This document shows positions 16,172 to 24,577 of a DNA stretch of 64,000 bases, piece by piece. The notes beneath the pieces were generated by a model, which was given only the letters and a program-made list of their open reading frames with translations, was not told where the DNA came from and ran no database searches. The DNA lies in contig NZ_AP014583.1 of NCBI RefSeq assembly GCF_000828715.1, positions 62,001 through 126,000 on the forward strand, in the 5' to 3' direction. The translations under genes were made by a program, and so were the position numbers. Each line of letters begins with the position of its first letter. Positions within the stretch are counted from its first letter, which is position 1. Origin of the DNA: Winogradskyella sp. PG-2. GTDB taxonomy: Bacteria; Bacteroidota; Bacteroidia; Flavobacteriales; Flavobacteriaceae.

Positions 16172-16804
16172 ATGGATGAATTAGAATTATTAAAAAAGGA
16201 TTGGGATAAAGGAACTACAGAATTTAAAAGTTATTCAGACAATGACATTTATCCAATGCTTCACAAAAAATCGTCTTCAATTGTAAAGACCTTATTTTAT
16301 ATCAGTATTGCTGAATTAGCATTTTGGCTTTTGGCTGGAATAATTCCTTATTTTATATCAACAACTTTCAAAGAAAAATTAGATACAAGTTATGAAAACC
16401 CGCTCTTCCTAGGTATAAATATACTTAGCTACCTTGTTATAGTTCTTTTTGCGTATCTATTATACAGGTCTTATAAGTCCATATCTAGTACAGACAGTGC
16501 TAAAAATTTAATGGAAAAAATTTTAAAGACCCGAAAGGTTATTAAATACTATGTAATCTTCAATTTAAGTTTAATTTTCCTTTCCATACCTCTTTCAATA
16601 TATTTTGAATATCAAGAAAATCCAGAATTTCATCAGCAAATAGTAGATGCAAGCACTAGTCAGATGCTAGTTCTTTATGCGGTTGCTGTAATAATAGCTG
16701 CAGTATTTTTAGTTTTAATTTGGTTATTTTACAAGTTAATATATGGTGTACTGTTAAAACGTTTAAATAGAAATTATGACGAATTAAAAAAACTCGAAGT
16801 TTAA
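16172..16804 (+). CDS. Four-helix membrane protein, possible anti-sigma partner
   Basis: The 210-residue protein has a 40-residue cytoplasmic start (MDELELLKKDWDKGTTEFKSYSDNDIYPML) followed by four membrane segments at about 45-68, 90-108, 128-148 and 168-195. The opening resembles family members found directly after ECF sigma genes in Flavobacteriaceae. A short cytoplasmic sigma-binding tail plus membrane anchor would suit an anti-sigma factor, but no known anti-sigma domain is recognisable. The role is inferred from position only. Confidence 0.65.
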   Translation: MDELELLKKDWDKGTTEFKSYSDNDIYPMLHKKSSSIVKTLFYISIAELAFWLLAGIIPYFISTTFKEKLDTSYENPLFLGINILSYLVIVLFAYLLYRSYKSISSTDSAKNLMEKILKTRKVIKYYVIFNLSLIFLSIPLSIYFEYQENPEFHQQIVDASTSQMLVLYAVAVIIAAVFLVLIWLFYKLIYGVLLKRLNRNYDELKKLEV

Positions 16805-16827
16805 ATTAATTTATAAATATATTAAGC

Positions 16828-17858
16828 ATGAATACATCTTTAAAAATTCAAAAAAGCTTAATCATTTTCGTAATACCGTTACTCTTAATTGCAGTAATGG
16901 TAGTATTAACCAACTCATCACTTTTTACAGCAAATTCTAACCAACTAAGCTTAGCAATAACTATAGAATTATTACTAACTACACCTTTTATTTATTTTTT
17001 ACTTATTCGTAAAACAACGATACCAAAAACGACCGTAGTTCCCTTTATTATAATTGGAGTTGTCATATGTTCATTTATACTTCCTAAAGAGAATCTGTAT
17101 TACTTATATCTTTTTAAAACATGGGTACTTCCATTGATAGAGTTATCTGTGTTATCATTTATTATATATAAGATGGTAAAACCTAGAAGACTTTATAAGC
17201 ACAATCAACAAAATACAACTAGTGATTTTTTTACAATTCTAAAGACTACCTGTTATTAAATTCTTCCTAAAGTAGCTGTGATTCTTTTTGTTATAGAAAT
17301 TGCAGTGTTCTATTATGGATTTATAAATTGGAAAAAAGACAACTAAAACCAAATGAATTCTCATATCATAAAGATAGTGGCACTATTGGACTTTTAATCG
17401 CCTTATTATTCTTAATCGTAATCGAAACTGTAGCCTTTCATTTATTACTATCAAGATGGAACACAATTGTTGCTTGGGTTTTAACAGGAATAAGTATCTA
17501 TTCGGGAATTCAAATTCTTGGATTCTTAAAATCAATGTTAAAGCGACCTATAGTTATTGAAGACAATTTACTTTATCTCAAATATGGTATTATGAATGAA
17601 ACTACAATTTCTATTGAAGATTTTGAATCTGTTGAATTATTCACTAAAGATATTGAGCTTAATGAAATAACTAGAAAACTATCTTTATTAGGAAACCTAG
17701 AAGGTCACAACCTAGTTTTAAAGTTTAAAAATGAACAAATTTTAAATGGGCTTTATGGTATCAAAAGAACTTATAAAGTGCTGGCTTTACATATAGATAA
17801 AAAGAAAGAGTTTAAAAAAAATATCGAAAGTTTACTAAAAACTGAGGCAGAACATTAA
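16828..17858 (+). pseudogene. Polytopic membrane protein, broken by a stop codon and a frameshift
   Basis: The frame opening at 16828 gives 143 residues with about four membrane segments and stops at TAA 17257-17259. The same frame continues without a stop as ILPKVAVILFVIEIAVFYYGFINWKK. It then needs one extra A in the run at 17332-17337 to join the frame that runs to 17858 (RQLKPNEFSYHKD, two more membrane segments, then a soluble PH-like tail RPIVIEDNLLYLKYGIMNE). Joined, it would be about 343 residues. The likely lesions are a GAA-to-TAA change and a one-base loss in a homopolymer. It is the third gene of the ECF sigma operon. Confidence 0.7.
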
Positions 17859-17861
17859 AAT

Positions 17862-18662
17862 CTACCAATCTCTAAGCTGCTTATTCAAACGCTCTTTTTC
17901 TTCTAATTCAGCTTGCGGAATTACTTTTAAAAACGATGGATGTTGCTCTATAGCATATTCAATCTTTTCAACGATTTCAGCAATAGATTCATTTTCATAA
18001 TCTATTTTTAAAGGTGCTTTAACTTCAAAAGATTGATAAATATTTTTCTTTTTAATACGAAGTCCTTTTTTATCAAACGAACGTCTAAAACCATCAATTA
18101 CTATTGGTACTACAATTGGTTTATATGTTTTTATAATATGCGCAGTCCCTTTTCTAATGGGCTTAAAAGGTGTAGTTGTTCCTTGCGGAAAAGTAACGAC
18201 CCAACCATCATTTAGGGCAGTCTTTATCATGGTAATATCGCTCATCTTAACCTTACGATTAACATCTTTTCCTTGAGATCTCCAAGTGCGTTCTATACTA
18301 ATAGAGCCAGTATAGGCGAATATTTTTGGGATAATGCCAGATTTCATTGTTTCCTTAGCTGCTACATAATACATGTTTAACTTAGGGTTCCATAAATAAC
18401 CTACATTTTTAATATTATCTAAACGACCACTTAAACTTGCGTTAAACACATGGAACATGGATATAACATCTGCAAAATAAGTCTGATGGTTAGAAATAAA
18501 AAGCACATTAGTATCTGGCAAATTCTTTATAATATCAGAACCTTCAATTTGCAGATCATTAAACCCTCTAAATCGTCTATGAGTCAATAATCCAAGGATT
18601 CTAATGAGCCATTTCTTCACCCAAAGTATATGTCCGAAAGGATTTCTTTTAAATAATCCCAT
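17862..18662 (-). CDS. 1-acyl-sn-glycerol-3-phosphate acyltransferase family protein
   Basis: The 266-residue protein has the PlsC-like block SNHQTYFADV near residue 59 and FPQGTTTPFKPIRKGTA near 158. In standard PlsC these are H-x4-D and FPEGTR. Here the spacing is H59-x5-D65 and the acidic/basic pair of FPEGTR is replaced by Gln and Thr. It may still be an acyltransferase of a divergent Bacteroidota subgroup, acting at the inner membrane in phospholipid or ornithine-lipid synthesis. The substrate is not determinable. Confidence 0.75.
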   Translation of the reverse strand: MGLFKRNPFGHILWVKKWLIRILGLLTHRRFRGFNDLQIEGSDIIKNLPDTNVLFISNHQTYFADVISMFHVFNASLSGRLDNIKNVGYLWNPKLNMYYVAAKETMKSGIIPKIFAYTGSISIERTWRSQGKDVNRKVKMSDITMIKTALNDGWVVTFPQGTTTPFKPIRKGTAHIIKTYKPIVVPIVIDGFRRSFDKKGLRIKKKNIYQSFEVKAPLKIDYENESIAEIVEKIEYAIEQHPSFLKVIPQAELEEKERLNKQLRDW

Positions 18663-18716
18663 AGTTAGCTTTCAAATTCTTAGTTAGTTAATTACAAATG
18701 TAACAAAATAGATAAG

Positions 18717-19358
18717 CTATAAAACTTGTTTTAACAGGTCTTTTATTTCGCCTAGCATCATAGCTGTAGCTCCCCAAACAATATGACCATTCAAAATAAA
18801 TGCTGGCACATCTACCTCAACATTAAAAGACGTTGGTACTCTTGTAGTTATAGTATTATCATCATTCAAAAAATCTAATAGCTTCACTTCTATAATGGCT
18901 TCAACTTCTTCATCTTGCTTTATAAAATTTGGAGTTGTTTTAGATATAGCGATATATGGATGTACCATAAAATTACTTGGTGGTATGTAAAGTGGAGACA
19001 TTGTTTTAATTACCTTAATTAAGGTTTCTGGTACACCAACCTCTTCTTCTGTTTCTCGTATTGCAGTTTGCATCAAATCTTTGTCTTCATCTTCATATTT
19101 ACCACCTGGAAATCCCACTTGCGCAGAATGGACACCCTTATAGGTTTTCCTGAGAATTAATACTAAATAGGTTTCGCCTTCAGGATTTGGATAAAACAAT
19201 GCTAAAACTCCTGCTTTCTTAGCGGATTTAGATTTAATTTTGATTTTTTTAGCCAACTCCAAACGATAAGGAGGAGACATTTTAGCATGAGATATTTCGC
19301 CAAAAAGCTCAAGATGTTTTATTTTTACTACTGTTTCTAAAAATGAATTAAATACCAT
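18717..19358 (-). CDS. Nudix hydrolase, CoA pyrophosphatase (NudL-like)
   Basis: The 213-residue protein shows the NudL arrangement: LILRKTYKGVHSAQVGFPGG followed, with the longer spacing of this subgroup, by AIRETEEEVGV. The CoA-ase group splits CoA or acyl-CoA into phosphopantetheine and 3',5'-ADP. Length is normal. The start is supported by the family-like opening FNSFLETVVKIKHLELFGEISHAKM (in pieces at residues 3-27). Its start codon is only 2 bases from that of the divergent cyclophilin gene. Confidence 0.87.
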   Translation of the reverse strand: MVFNSFLETVVKIKHLELFGEISHAKMSPPYRLELAKKIKIKSKSAKKAGVLALFYPNPEGETYLVLILRKTYKGVHSAQVGFPGGKYEDEDKDLMQTAIRETEEEVGVPETLIKVIKTMSPLYIPPSNFMVHPYIAISKTTPNFIKQDEEVEAIIEVKLLDFLNDDNTITTRVPTSFNVEVDVPAFILNGHIVWGATAMMLGEIKDLLKQVL

Positions 19359-19360
19359 TT

Positions 19361-20059
19361 ATGAGAGTACTATTTGTTCTAAGTTTTCTTTTGTTGATGG
19401 ATTGTGAAGATAAGCAAACTTCAAAACAAACAGATAATACCGTTACAAAAGATTCTGTAGTTCAAAACGTAAAAAAGGTTTCTAAAGCAGAGTCTAAGTC
19501 TGAGTTTCCTAAACTCACAGATAATAATGCAATGGAGTTCTTTTTAGAATATGAAAAAGAACACGGAGAAAATAAAGTACGTATCATTACAGATTATGGA
19601 AATATAGATATACTGTTGTATAATAAAACTAAGTTCCATCGTGCAAATTTTATTTACCTTACACAACGCAAATATTTTGATGGTACACAGTTTTATCGCG
19701 TGGTAAAAAATTTTGTAATACAAGGAGGTAGTAGTGATGCTGTGGACCTCTACATAAAGCGACGTAAAATTGGAAAGTATCTACTCCCACCAGATACTAA
19801 ACGTGGTTATACACACAAACGTGGTGCTATTTCTATGCCAAGTAGTGAGATAGAGAATGCTTATAAATTGGCTTCACCATTTCAGTTTTTTATTATTCAT
19901 CGTCCAGGTGGTGCTGCCTATTTAGATAAAGATTATACCGTCTTCGGTGAAGTGATTAATGGTATGGATGTAGTTGATAAAATCAATGCTGTTGAAACAG
20001 ACAAAGGAGATTGGCCTCTTGAAAATGTAATTATTAGAAAAATAGAAATTATAAAATAA
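19361..20059 (+). CDS. Cyclophilin-type peptidyl-prolyl isomerase, probable lipoprotein
   Basis: The 232-residue protein has a short hydrophobic start with Cys15 (LLLMDC, an atypical lipobox) and a 60-residue polar linker. A cyclophilin domain follows: VRIITDYGNIDILLYN, FDGTQFYRVVKNFVIQGG, SPFQFFIIH and VFGEVINGMDVVDKI. FYRVVKNFVIQGG carries the catalytic Arg and Phe/Gln positions. It is probably a periplasmic or surface foldase. It is transcribed divergently from the Nudix gene with 2 bases between start codons. Confidence 0.87.
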   Translation: MRVLFVLSFLLLMDCEDKQTSKQTDNTVTKDSVVQNVKKVSKAESKSEFPKLTDNNAMEFFLEYEKEHGENKVRIITDYGNIDILLYNKTKFHRANFIYLTQRKYFDGTQFYRVVKNFVIQGGSSDAVDLYIKRRKIGKYLLPPDTKRGYTHKRGAISMPSSEIENAYKLASPFQFFIIHRPGGAAYLDKDYTVFGEVINGMDVVDKINAVETDKGDWPLENVIIRKIEIIK

Positions 20060-20124
20060 TTAAGATTGAAGCATTGATTAGATATAAAGGTTTTCAAGTT
20101 CCTAAGAGCTAAAAGAGTATTAAA

Positions 20125-20558
20125 ATGGCAAAAAATAAAACGACTGAGACAAAAGTAAATGTCACTGACTTTATTGAATCATACGTAGATAATGATCAAA
20201 AAAAGTTGATAGCTATAAACTCATAGAGTTATTGAGCGAATGGTCTGGCTTTGAACCTAGAATGTGGGGACCTACAATTATTGGTTTTGGAAGATATCAT
20301 TATAAATATGCAAGTGGTCATGAAGGTAATGCGCCTTTATTAGGTTTTTCACCTCGAAAAGCTCAGTTTTCACTATACATATATTCTAAAACAGATAAAA
20401 GCGATAATTTCTTAAAAGATTTTGGCAAATTTAAAATGGGAAAAGCCTATATTTATATTAAGAAATTATCGGATATTAATATAACGGTTTTAGAAAAATT
20501 ATGCTTAGAAACAATTGCATATCTCAATGATCATCATGAGTGTGCTTGTAGAATATAG
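20125..20558 (+). pseudogene. DUF1801 domain protein with a one-base frameshift
   Basis: ATG 20125 opens MAKNKTTETKVNVTDFIESY and stops at 20221-20226 shortly after QKKL. Shifting frame between 20205 and 20208 joins it to DSYKLIELLSEW and the rest of a complete DUF1801 domain (GFEPRMWGPTIIGFGRYHYKY, FSPRKAQFSLYIY, KACIY-like KAYIYIKKL, and a terminal CACRI). The repaired protein would be about 144 residues, the usual family length. A single missing base explains everything. It is the second DUF1801-family gene in the window and the second to be disrupted. Confidence 0.78.
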
Positions 20559-20583
20559 CATTCATCTAAATTAAAAAATAGAA

Positions 20584-21195
20584 TTAGTCTTCATTCTTAT
20601 ATAAACTCGGTAAGCTAATTTTAAAGCGTACTGCAAGTATGCGAACAACAATTACAACTAATCCACCAATTATGAAGAGGTAATCCCTATCCTCAAAAAA
20701 TTGAAGCAATAAAAAGTATGACAAGCCTCCTAAAATACAAGCTGTAGCATAAATCTCTTTTCTAAAAATTACAGGTATTTCACTACATAAAATATCTCTT
20801 AATACGCCTCCAAAACATGCAGTCATAGTTCCTAAAGCAATACAAATTATAGGATGTAATCCTGCTTTTAAACCTGTTTCAATACCAACAAGAGTGTACA
20901 AAGCTATGCCAATAGTATCAAATAGAAATAGTGATTTTCTTAAATAAGAAATTTGTTTTCTAAATAGGACTGCAAATACTGCTGAACCAATAATAACATA
21001 AACAAAGGTCATATTACGCATCCAAGAAACCGGTTCTACGCCTACCATTATATCACGTAAAGTTCCACCTCCTACAGCAGTAACAAAAGCGATAATGAGA
21101 ACACCAAATGGATCCATACGCTTATTCATAGCGACTAATACACCCGAAATAGCAAAAGCTATAGTTCCTAAAATATCGATGGTTTGTATAAACAT
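20584..21195 (-). CDS. TRIC-type (UPF0126/YadS) cation channel family protein
   Basis: The 203-residue protein has seven predicted membrane segments arranged as two three-helix repeats. The repeat signatures are VGGGTLRDIMVG and FGGVLRDILCSEIPVIFR. Prokaryotic TRIC homologs form trimeric monovalent cation channels; some members are thought to move amino acids instead. The start overlaps the RDD stop by one base (TAATG), so the two minus-strand genes are translationally linked. Confidence 0.85.
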   Translation of the reverse strand: MFIQTIDILGTIAFAISGVLVAMNKRMDPFGVLIIAFVTAVGGGTLRDIMVGVEPVSWMRNMTFVYVIIGSAVFAVLFRKQISYLRKSLFLFDTIGIALYTLVGIETGLKAGLHPIICIALGTMTACFGGVLRDILCSEIPVIFRKEIYATACILGGLSYFLLLQFFEDRDYLFIIGGLVVIVVRILAVRFKISLPSLYKNED

Positions 21196-21911
21196 TACAT
21201 ATTCTGAGTATAATAATTATAATCCTTTATCACATTCGCCACAAAATCAACTGGTTTCTCTGAAGTTTCTATAGCCATTACTTTTAAAAGGCGATGATGC
21301 AAATTTAAAATGATATTATGATTACCGTTTCTTACTGCGTCATCGTATAAATTTTTAATAGTCTGCATATCGTTGTCATTCAACACAGTAACTTGACTGT
21401 ACTTTGGCACATAATCTACTGGTAAATCTTTTATCAACGTATCATTTATAGTCATATTCTCGCGTTCGCTAATCACAGTAGTACCTGCTGCTATATCACC
21501 TATTCTCTGTCCATTTCCTTTTAACAAAATAGTAACTACAGCCGCACCACCTGATGTTAAAACAACATCTATAACACGTAAAATCCACCTCACAAAATAA
21601 TTAGCAAAACCAGGCCTAGAACCATCAAGTTTTACAACTCGCATATTCATAATGGTCTTTCCGACGGTTTTTCCGTTCAAAAAAGTTTCAAGTAAAACAT
21701 AGTATAAAAATGCTGGTAATGATACTAGCATATATATTGCCCAAGAATCACCTGGATCTAAATTTAAGGAGACTAAAAGCCAAATCGCTCCAATTCCATA
21801 TATCAAAATAATTGCACTATCAATAAGATATGCAAGCATCCTATGACCAATACTTGCTACGTTTTGATTTATACCCACATTTTGAGCAGTTTCTATTTGA
21901 AATTCATCCAT
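21195..21911 (-). CDS. RDD family membrane protein
   Basis: Starting at 21911 the protein has 238 residues. An open frame extends upstream to 22073, but it crosses the start of the divergent SpoIIM gene and carries no family sequence, so 21911 is preferred. The RDD domain shows GHRMLAYLIDSAIILIYG, then GKTVGKTIMNMRVVKLDG and a C-terminal helix pair with RRxGD-like QRIGDIAAGT. About 85 residues of soluble helical tail follow. RDD proteins are membrane proteins of unclear role, often beside MoxR/DUF58 clusters as here. Confidence 0.85.
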   Translation of the reverse strand: MDEFQIETAQNVGINQNVASIGHRMLAYLIDSAIILIYGIGAIWLLVSLNLDPGDSWAIYMLVSLPAFLYYVLLETFLNGKTVGKTIMNMRVVKLDGSRPGFANYFVRWILRVIDVVLTSGGAAVVTILLKGNGQRIGDIAAGTTVISERENMTINDTLIKDLPVDYVPKYSQVTVLNDNDMQTIKNLYDDAVRNGNHNIILNLHHRLLKVMAIETSEKPVDFVANVIKDYNYYTQNM

Positions 21912-21947
21912 ATTTTCTTTTCTTTGAAAGTCTAAAGGGATTAGTTT

Positions 21948-22961
21948 ATGCGCGAAGCGGCTTTTGTAAAGCAAAATAAAGACAAATGGATAGAATTTGA
22001 AACTATTCTTACAAATAAAACCAATATTGATCCTGATTTGCTTTCTGACCTTTACATAGAAATTACTGATCATTTAAGTTACGCCAAAACATTTTACAAA
22101 AATAGCAACACAGAACGTTACCTAAATCAGTTAGCATCTAAAGCACATCAGAATATTTACAGAACAAAAAAGGAATCGAAAAATCGATTAATTTCGTTTT
22201 TTAAAACTGAGTTTCCGACTCTATTCTATCAACACCATCGCGAACTCCTTATTACATTTCTAACTTTTACACTCTTTGTTATTGTTGGTGCATTCTCAGC
22301 TGCTAATGAAGGAGATTTTGTAAGGTCTTTTCTTGGGGATGGGTATGTAAACATGACATTAGAAAACATTGAGAAAGGAGATCCAATGGGCGTTTATAAA
22401 CAGCAAGGGGAATTTAATATGTTTTTAGGTATTACATTAAATAATATTAAAGTTGCACTTTTCGCTTTTGGGTATGGTATTTTATTAGGCGTAGGCACTT
22501 TATATATTATGATGCAAAACGGTATAATGCTCGGGAGTTTCCAATACTTTTTTTATGAGAAAGGTTTACTATGGGAATCAGCTCGTACAATATGGATTCA
22601 TGGTACAATAGAAATATCCGTAATTATAATTGCTGGTTGTGCTGGTTTAGTAATGGGAAATGGTATTTTATTCACAGGTACCTTACCAAGGTTAGAAGCC
22701 TTTAAACGTGGAGTTATAAATGGTTTAAAAATTCTAATGAGTACGATTCCATTTTTTATTATTGCCGGATTTTTAGAAGGGTTTGTAACACGGCACACTG
22801 AAATGCCAGATTGGCTAGCTATTCTTATCATTTCTGGTTCATTAGCACTTATACTATTTTACTATGTCATATATCCAATACGATTAAATAAAAAATTAAA
22901 GGCATTAAACAACCTTAAAAATACAATTACACTAACTAATTTAGAAACAGATTTAACATGA
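21948..22961 (+). CDS. Stage II sporulation protein M family membrane protein
   Basis: The 337-residue protein starts MREAAFVKQNKDKWIEFETIL, a typical opening for the Bacteroidota SpoIIM/DUF95 group. About 100 cytoplasmic residues are followed by five membrane segments, including NMFLGITLNNIKVALFAFGYG and IWIHGTIEISVIIIAGCAGL. In Bacillus, SpoIIM belongs to the peptidoglycan-remodelling DMP complex; here no sporulation is expected and the function is unknown. It is the first gene of a six-gene plus-strand run and overlaps the next gene by 4 bases (ATGA). Confidence 0.83.
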   Translation: MREAAFVKQNKDKWIEFETILTNKTNIDPDLLSDLYIEITDHLSYAKTFYKNSNTERYLNQLASKAHQNIYRTKKESKNRLISFFKTEFPTLFYQHHRELLITFLTFTLFVIVGAFSAANEGDFVRSFLGDGYVNMTLENIEKGDPMGVYKQQGEFNMFLGITLNNIKVALFAFGYGILLGVGTLYIMMQNGIMLGSFQYFFYEKGLLWESARTIWIHGTIEISVIIIAGCAGLVMGNGILFTGTLPRLEAFKRGVINGLKILMSTIPFFIIAGFLEGFVTRHTEMPDWLAILIISGSLALILFYYVIYPIRLNKKLKALNNLKNTITLTNLETDLT

Positions 22962-23845
22962 GGAGATCCTATATAGAATTTAGACAACAGCGTGATTTTA
23001 GCAGCATTTTATCAGATACATTCGGATTTATTAGAAATGAATTTAAACCACTAATGAAAGCCGTCTTTAATATTGCTGGTCCAGCTATTTTAGTTTTTAT
23101 GGTATCGCTCGCTGCTTATAACTACATTGCTGGTGATATATTTAACTTTACAGGTCTTGGCGAACCCTCTTTTAATTCAACTAATGTATTTGTAGTTATT
23201 ATTGTGGCTATTATTTATCTTATATCTGCCATTGCTGCATACATATTCTCAACATCTTCTGTACTATTTTACATAAAATCCTATATAGATAACAAAGGAG
23301 AGACAGATTTAGTAGAAATAAAAAAGAATGTTTATAATACATTTTGGTCCTTTTTTGGAATGAGTTTTCTAAAAGGTATAACCTTAATGATTGCTTTAGT
23401 CCTTTGTCTTTTACCTGCTTTATATGCCATAGTTCCTATGGCTATAGTGTTTAGCATTTTTGTTTTTGAGACAAGGCAGTCGGCTACTGATGCGTTTAGC
23501 AAAAGTTTTAATTTAGTAAATGTAGATTTTTGGACAGCGTTTGGTTCTTTTCTGGTTCTTGGAATTATCTTTTATATTCTTGGTATGATATTCTCAATAC
23601 CATCTGTAATTTATACATTAATAAGTACTGGGATATTTTCTGGCGAAATAGATCCTGCAAATCTTAATAGTTTTTCTGCTGATCCTGTTTTAATTTTTCT
23701 AAACGTACTCAATTACTTTTTTCAATTTTTATTAAATACTATTCTTATAGTTGGCGGTGCAATTATTTACTTTCACTTACATGAAAAAACAACCTTTACT
23801 GGTACTTATGATCGTATTAGTGAAATCGGTAAAATAGAAGAGTAA
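22958..23845 (+). CDS. Polytopic membrane protein of the MoxR/DUF58 cluster
   Basis: The 295-residue protein has about 35 cytoplasmic residues (RRSYIEFRQQRDFSSILSD) and then six to seven membrane segments. It looks like the glycerophosphoryl-diester-phosphodiesterase-membrane-domain type proteins that accompany SpoIIM in Bacteroidota. No catalytic motif is visible. It begins inside the stop of the SpoIIM gene and ends directly against the DUF4129 gene, so co-transcription is almost certain. Confidence 0.7.
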   Translation: MRRSYIEFRQQRDFSSILSDTFGFIRNEFKPLMKAVFNIAGPAILVFMVSLAAYNYIAGDIFNFTGLGEPSFNSTNVFVVIIVAIIYLISAIAAYIFSTSSVLFYIKSYIDNKGETDLVEIKKNVYNTFWSFFGMSFLKGITLMIALVLCLLPALYAIVPMAIVFSIFVFETRQSATDAFSKSFNLVNVDFWTAFGSFLVLGIIFYILGMIFSIPSVIYTLISTGIFSGEIDPANLNSFSADPVLIFLNVLNYFFQFLLNTILIVGGAIIYFHLHEKTTFTGTYDRISEIGKIEE

Positions 23846-24577
23846 ATGAGGTTATACTGGTTGGTTTTATGTTTTTGTATTGGGCAATTCTCTATTGCGC
23901 AACAAAATGAGCAACCTGTAAAGTTAGATGACACTTCATTAGAAAAACAAGTTATCGCTGAAAAGGATTTAAAATCTTATAAAGCTGATGATGATTTTAA
24001 TTATGCAGAAGTTAAAGCAGAAGAAAACATCTTTGATAAAGCTTATCGTTGGCTTAGAAATATACTAACAAAATTTTGGGAGGCAATTTTTGGAACTGGA
24101 ACGGCTGTTGGTTTTCTTTGGTTTGTTTTTAGAGTACTACCCTATTTATTACTTGGATTTTTGGTCTTTTTATTAATTCGGTTTTTCTTAAAAGTAAATG
24201 CTAATAATTTAAGAACTAAAGGAAAAGAAGAAGGCTCTGTTTTATTTAGTGAAGAAGAGCAAATTATTAAGAATGAAGATATACCTGCTCTAATAAAAGA
24301 AGCAATAAATCAAAAGAATTACAGGTTAGCTATTCGTTATTACTATTTATTATCTCTAAAATATCTTTCTGAAAGTGATCGTATTGAATGGGAAGCACAA
24401 AAAACGAATGAAGACTACATCAAAGAAATTGAAAAAGAGCATTTAAAGACTAGCTTTAAAGATATTACCCGAATTTATGATTATGTATGGTATGGTGAAT
24501 TTAGCGTTGATGCTTTAAAGTTTGAAGCCTTAAAATCACCTTTCGAAGAATTAAATAAAACTATTATAAGCCATTGA
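23846..24577 (+). CDS. DUF4129 domain protein
   Basis: The 243-residue protein has a signal-like N-terminus (LVLCFCIGQFSIAQQ), a periplasmic stretch of about 70 residues, and a membrane segment at about 95-118. A cytoplasmic helical region (NYRLAIRYYYLLSLKYLSE, WEAQKTNEDY, YGEFSVDALKFE) matches the DUF4129 domain. DUF4129 is usually found with MoxR and DUF58 or transglutaminase genes. The gene begins immediately after the preceding stop and overlaps the next by TTGA. Confidence 0.8.
   Translation: MRLYWLVLCFCIGQFSIAQQNEQPVKLDDTSLEKQVIAEKDLKSYKADDDFNYAEVKAEENIFDKAYRWLRNILTKFWEAIFGTGTAVGFLWFVFRVLPYLLLGFLVFLLIRFFLKVNANNLRTKGKEEGSVLFSEEEQIIKNEDIPALIKEAINQKNYRLAIRYYYLLSLKYLSESDRIEWEAQKTNEDYIKEIEKEHLKTSFKDITRIYDYVWYGEFSVDALKFEALKSPFEELNKTIISH

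Noticed and set aside
15673..17858. A second FecI/FecR signalling system at the other ECF sigma gene
   Set aside because: No FecR domain or TonB receptor is present; the following genes are polytopic membrane proteins.
21912..22073. 54-residue N-terminal extension of the RDD protein
   Set aside because: It runs through the start of the divergent SpoIIM gene and has no RDD-family sequence.
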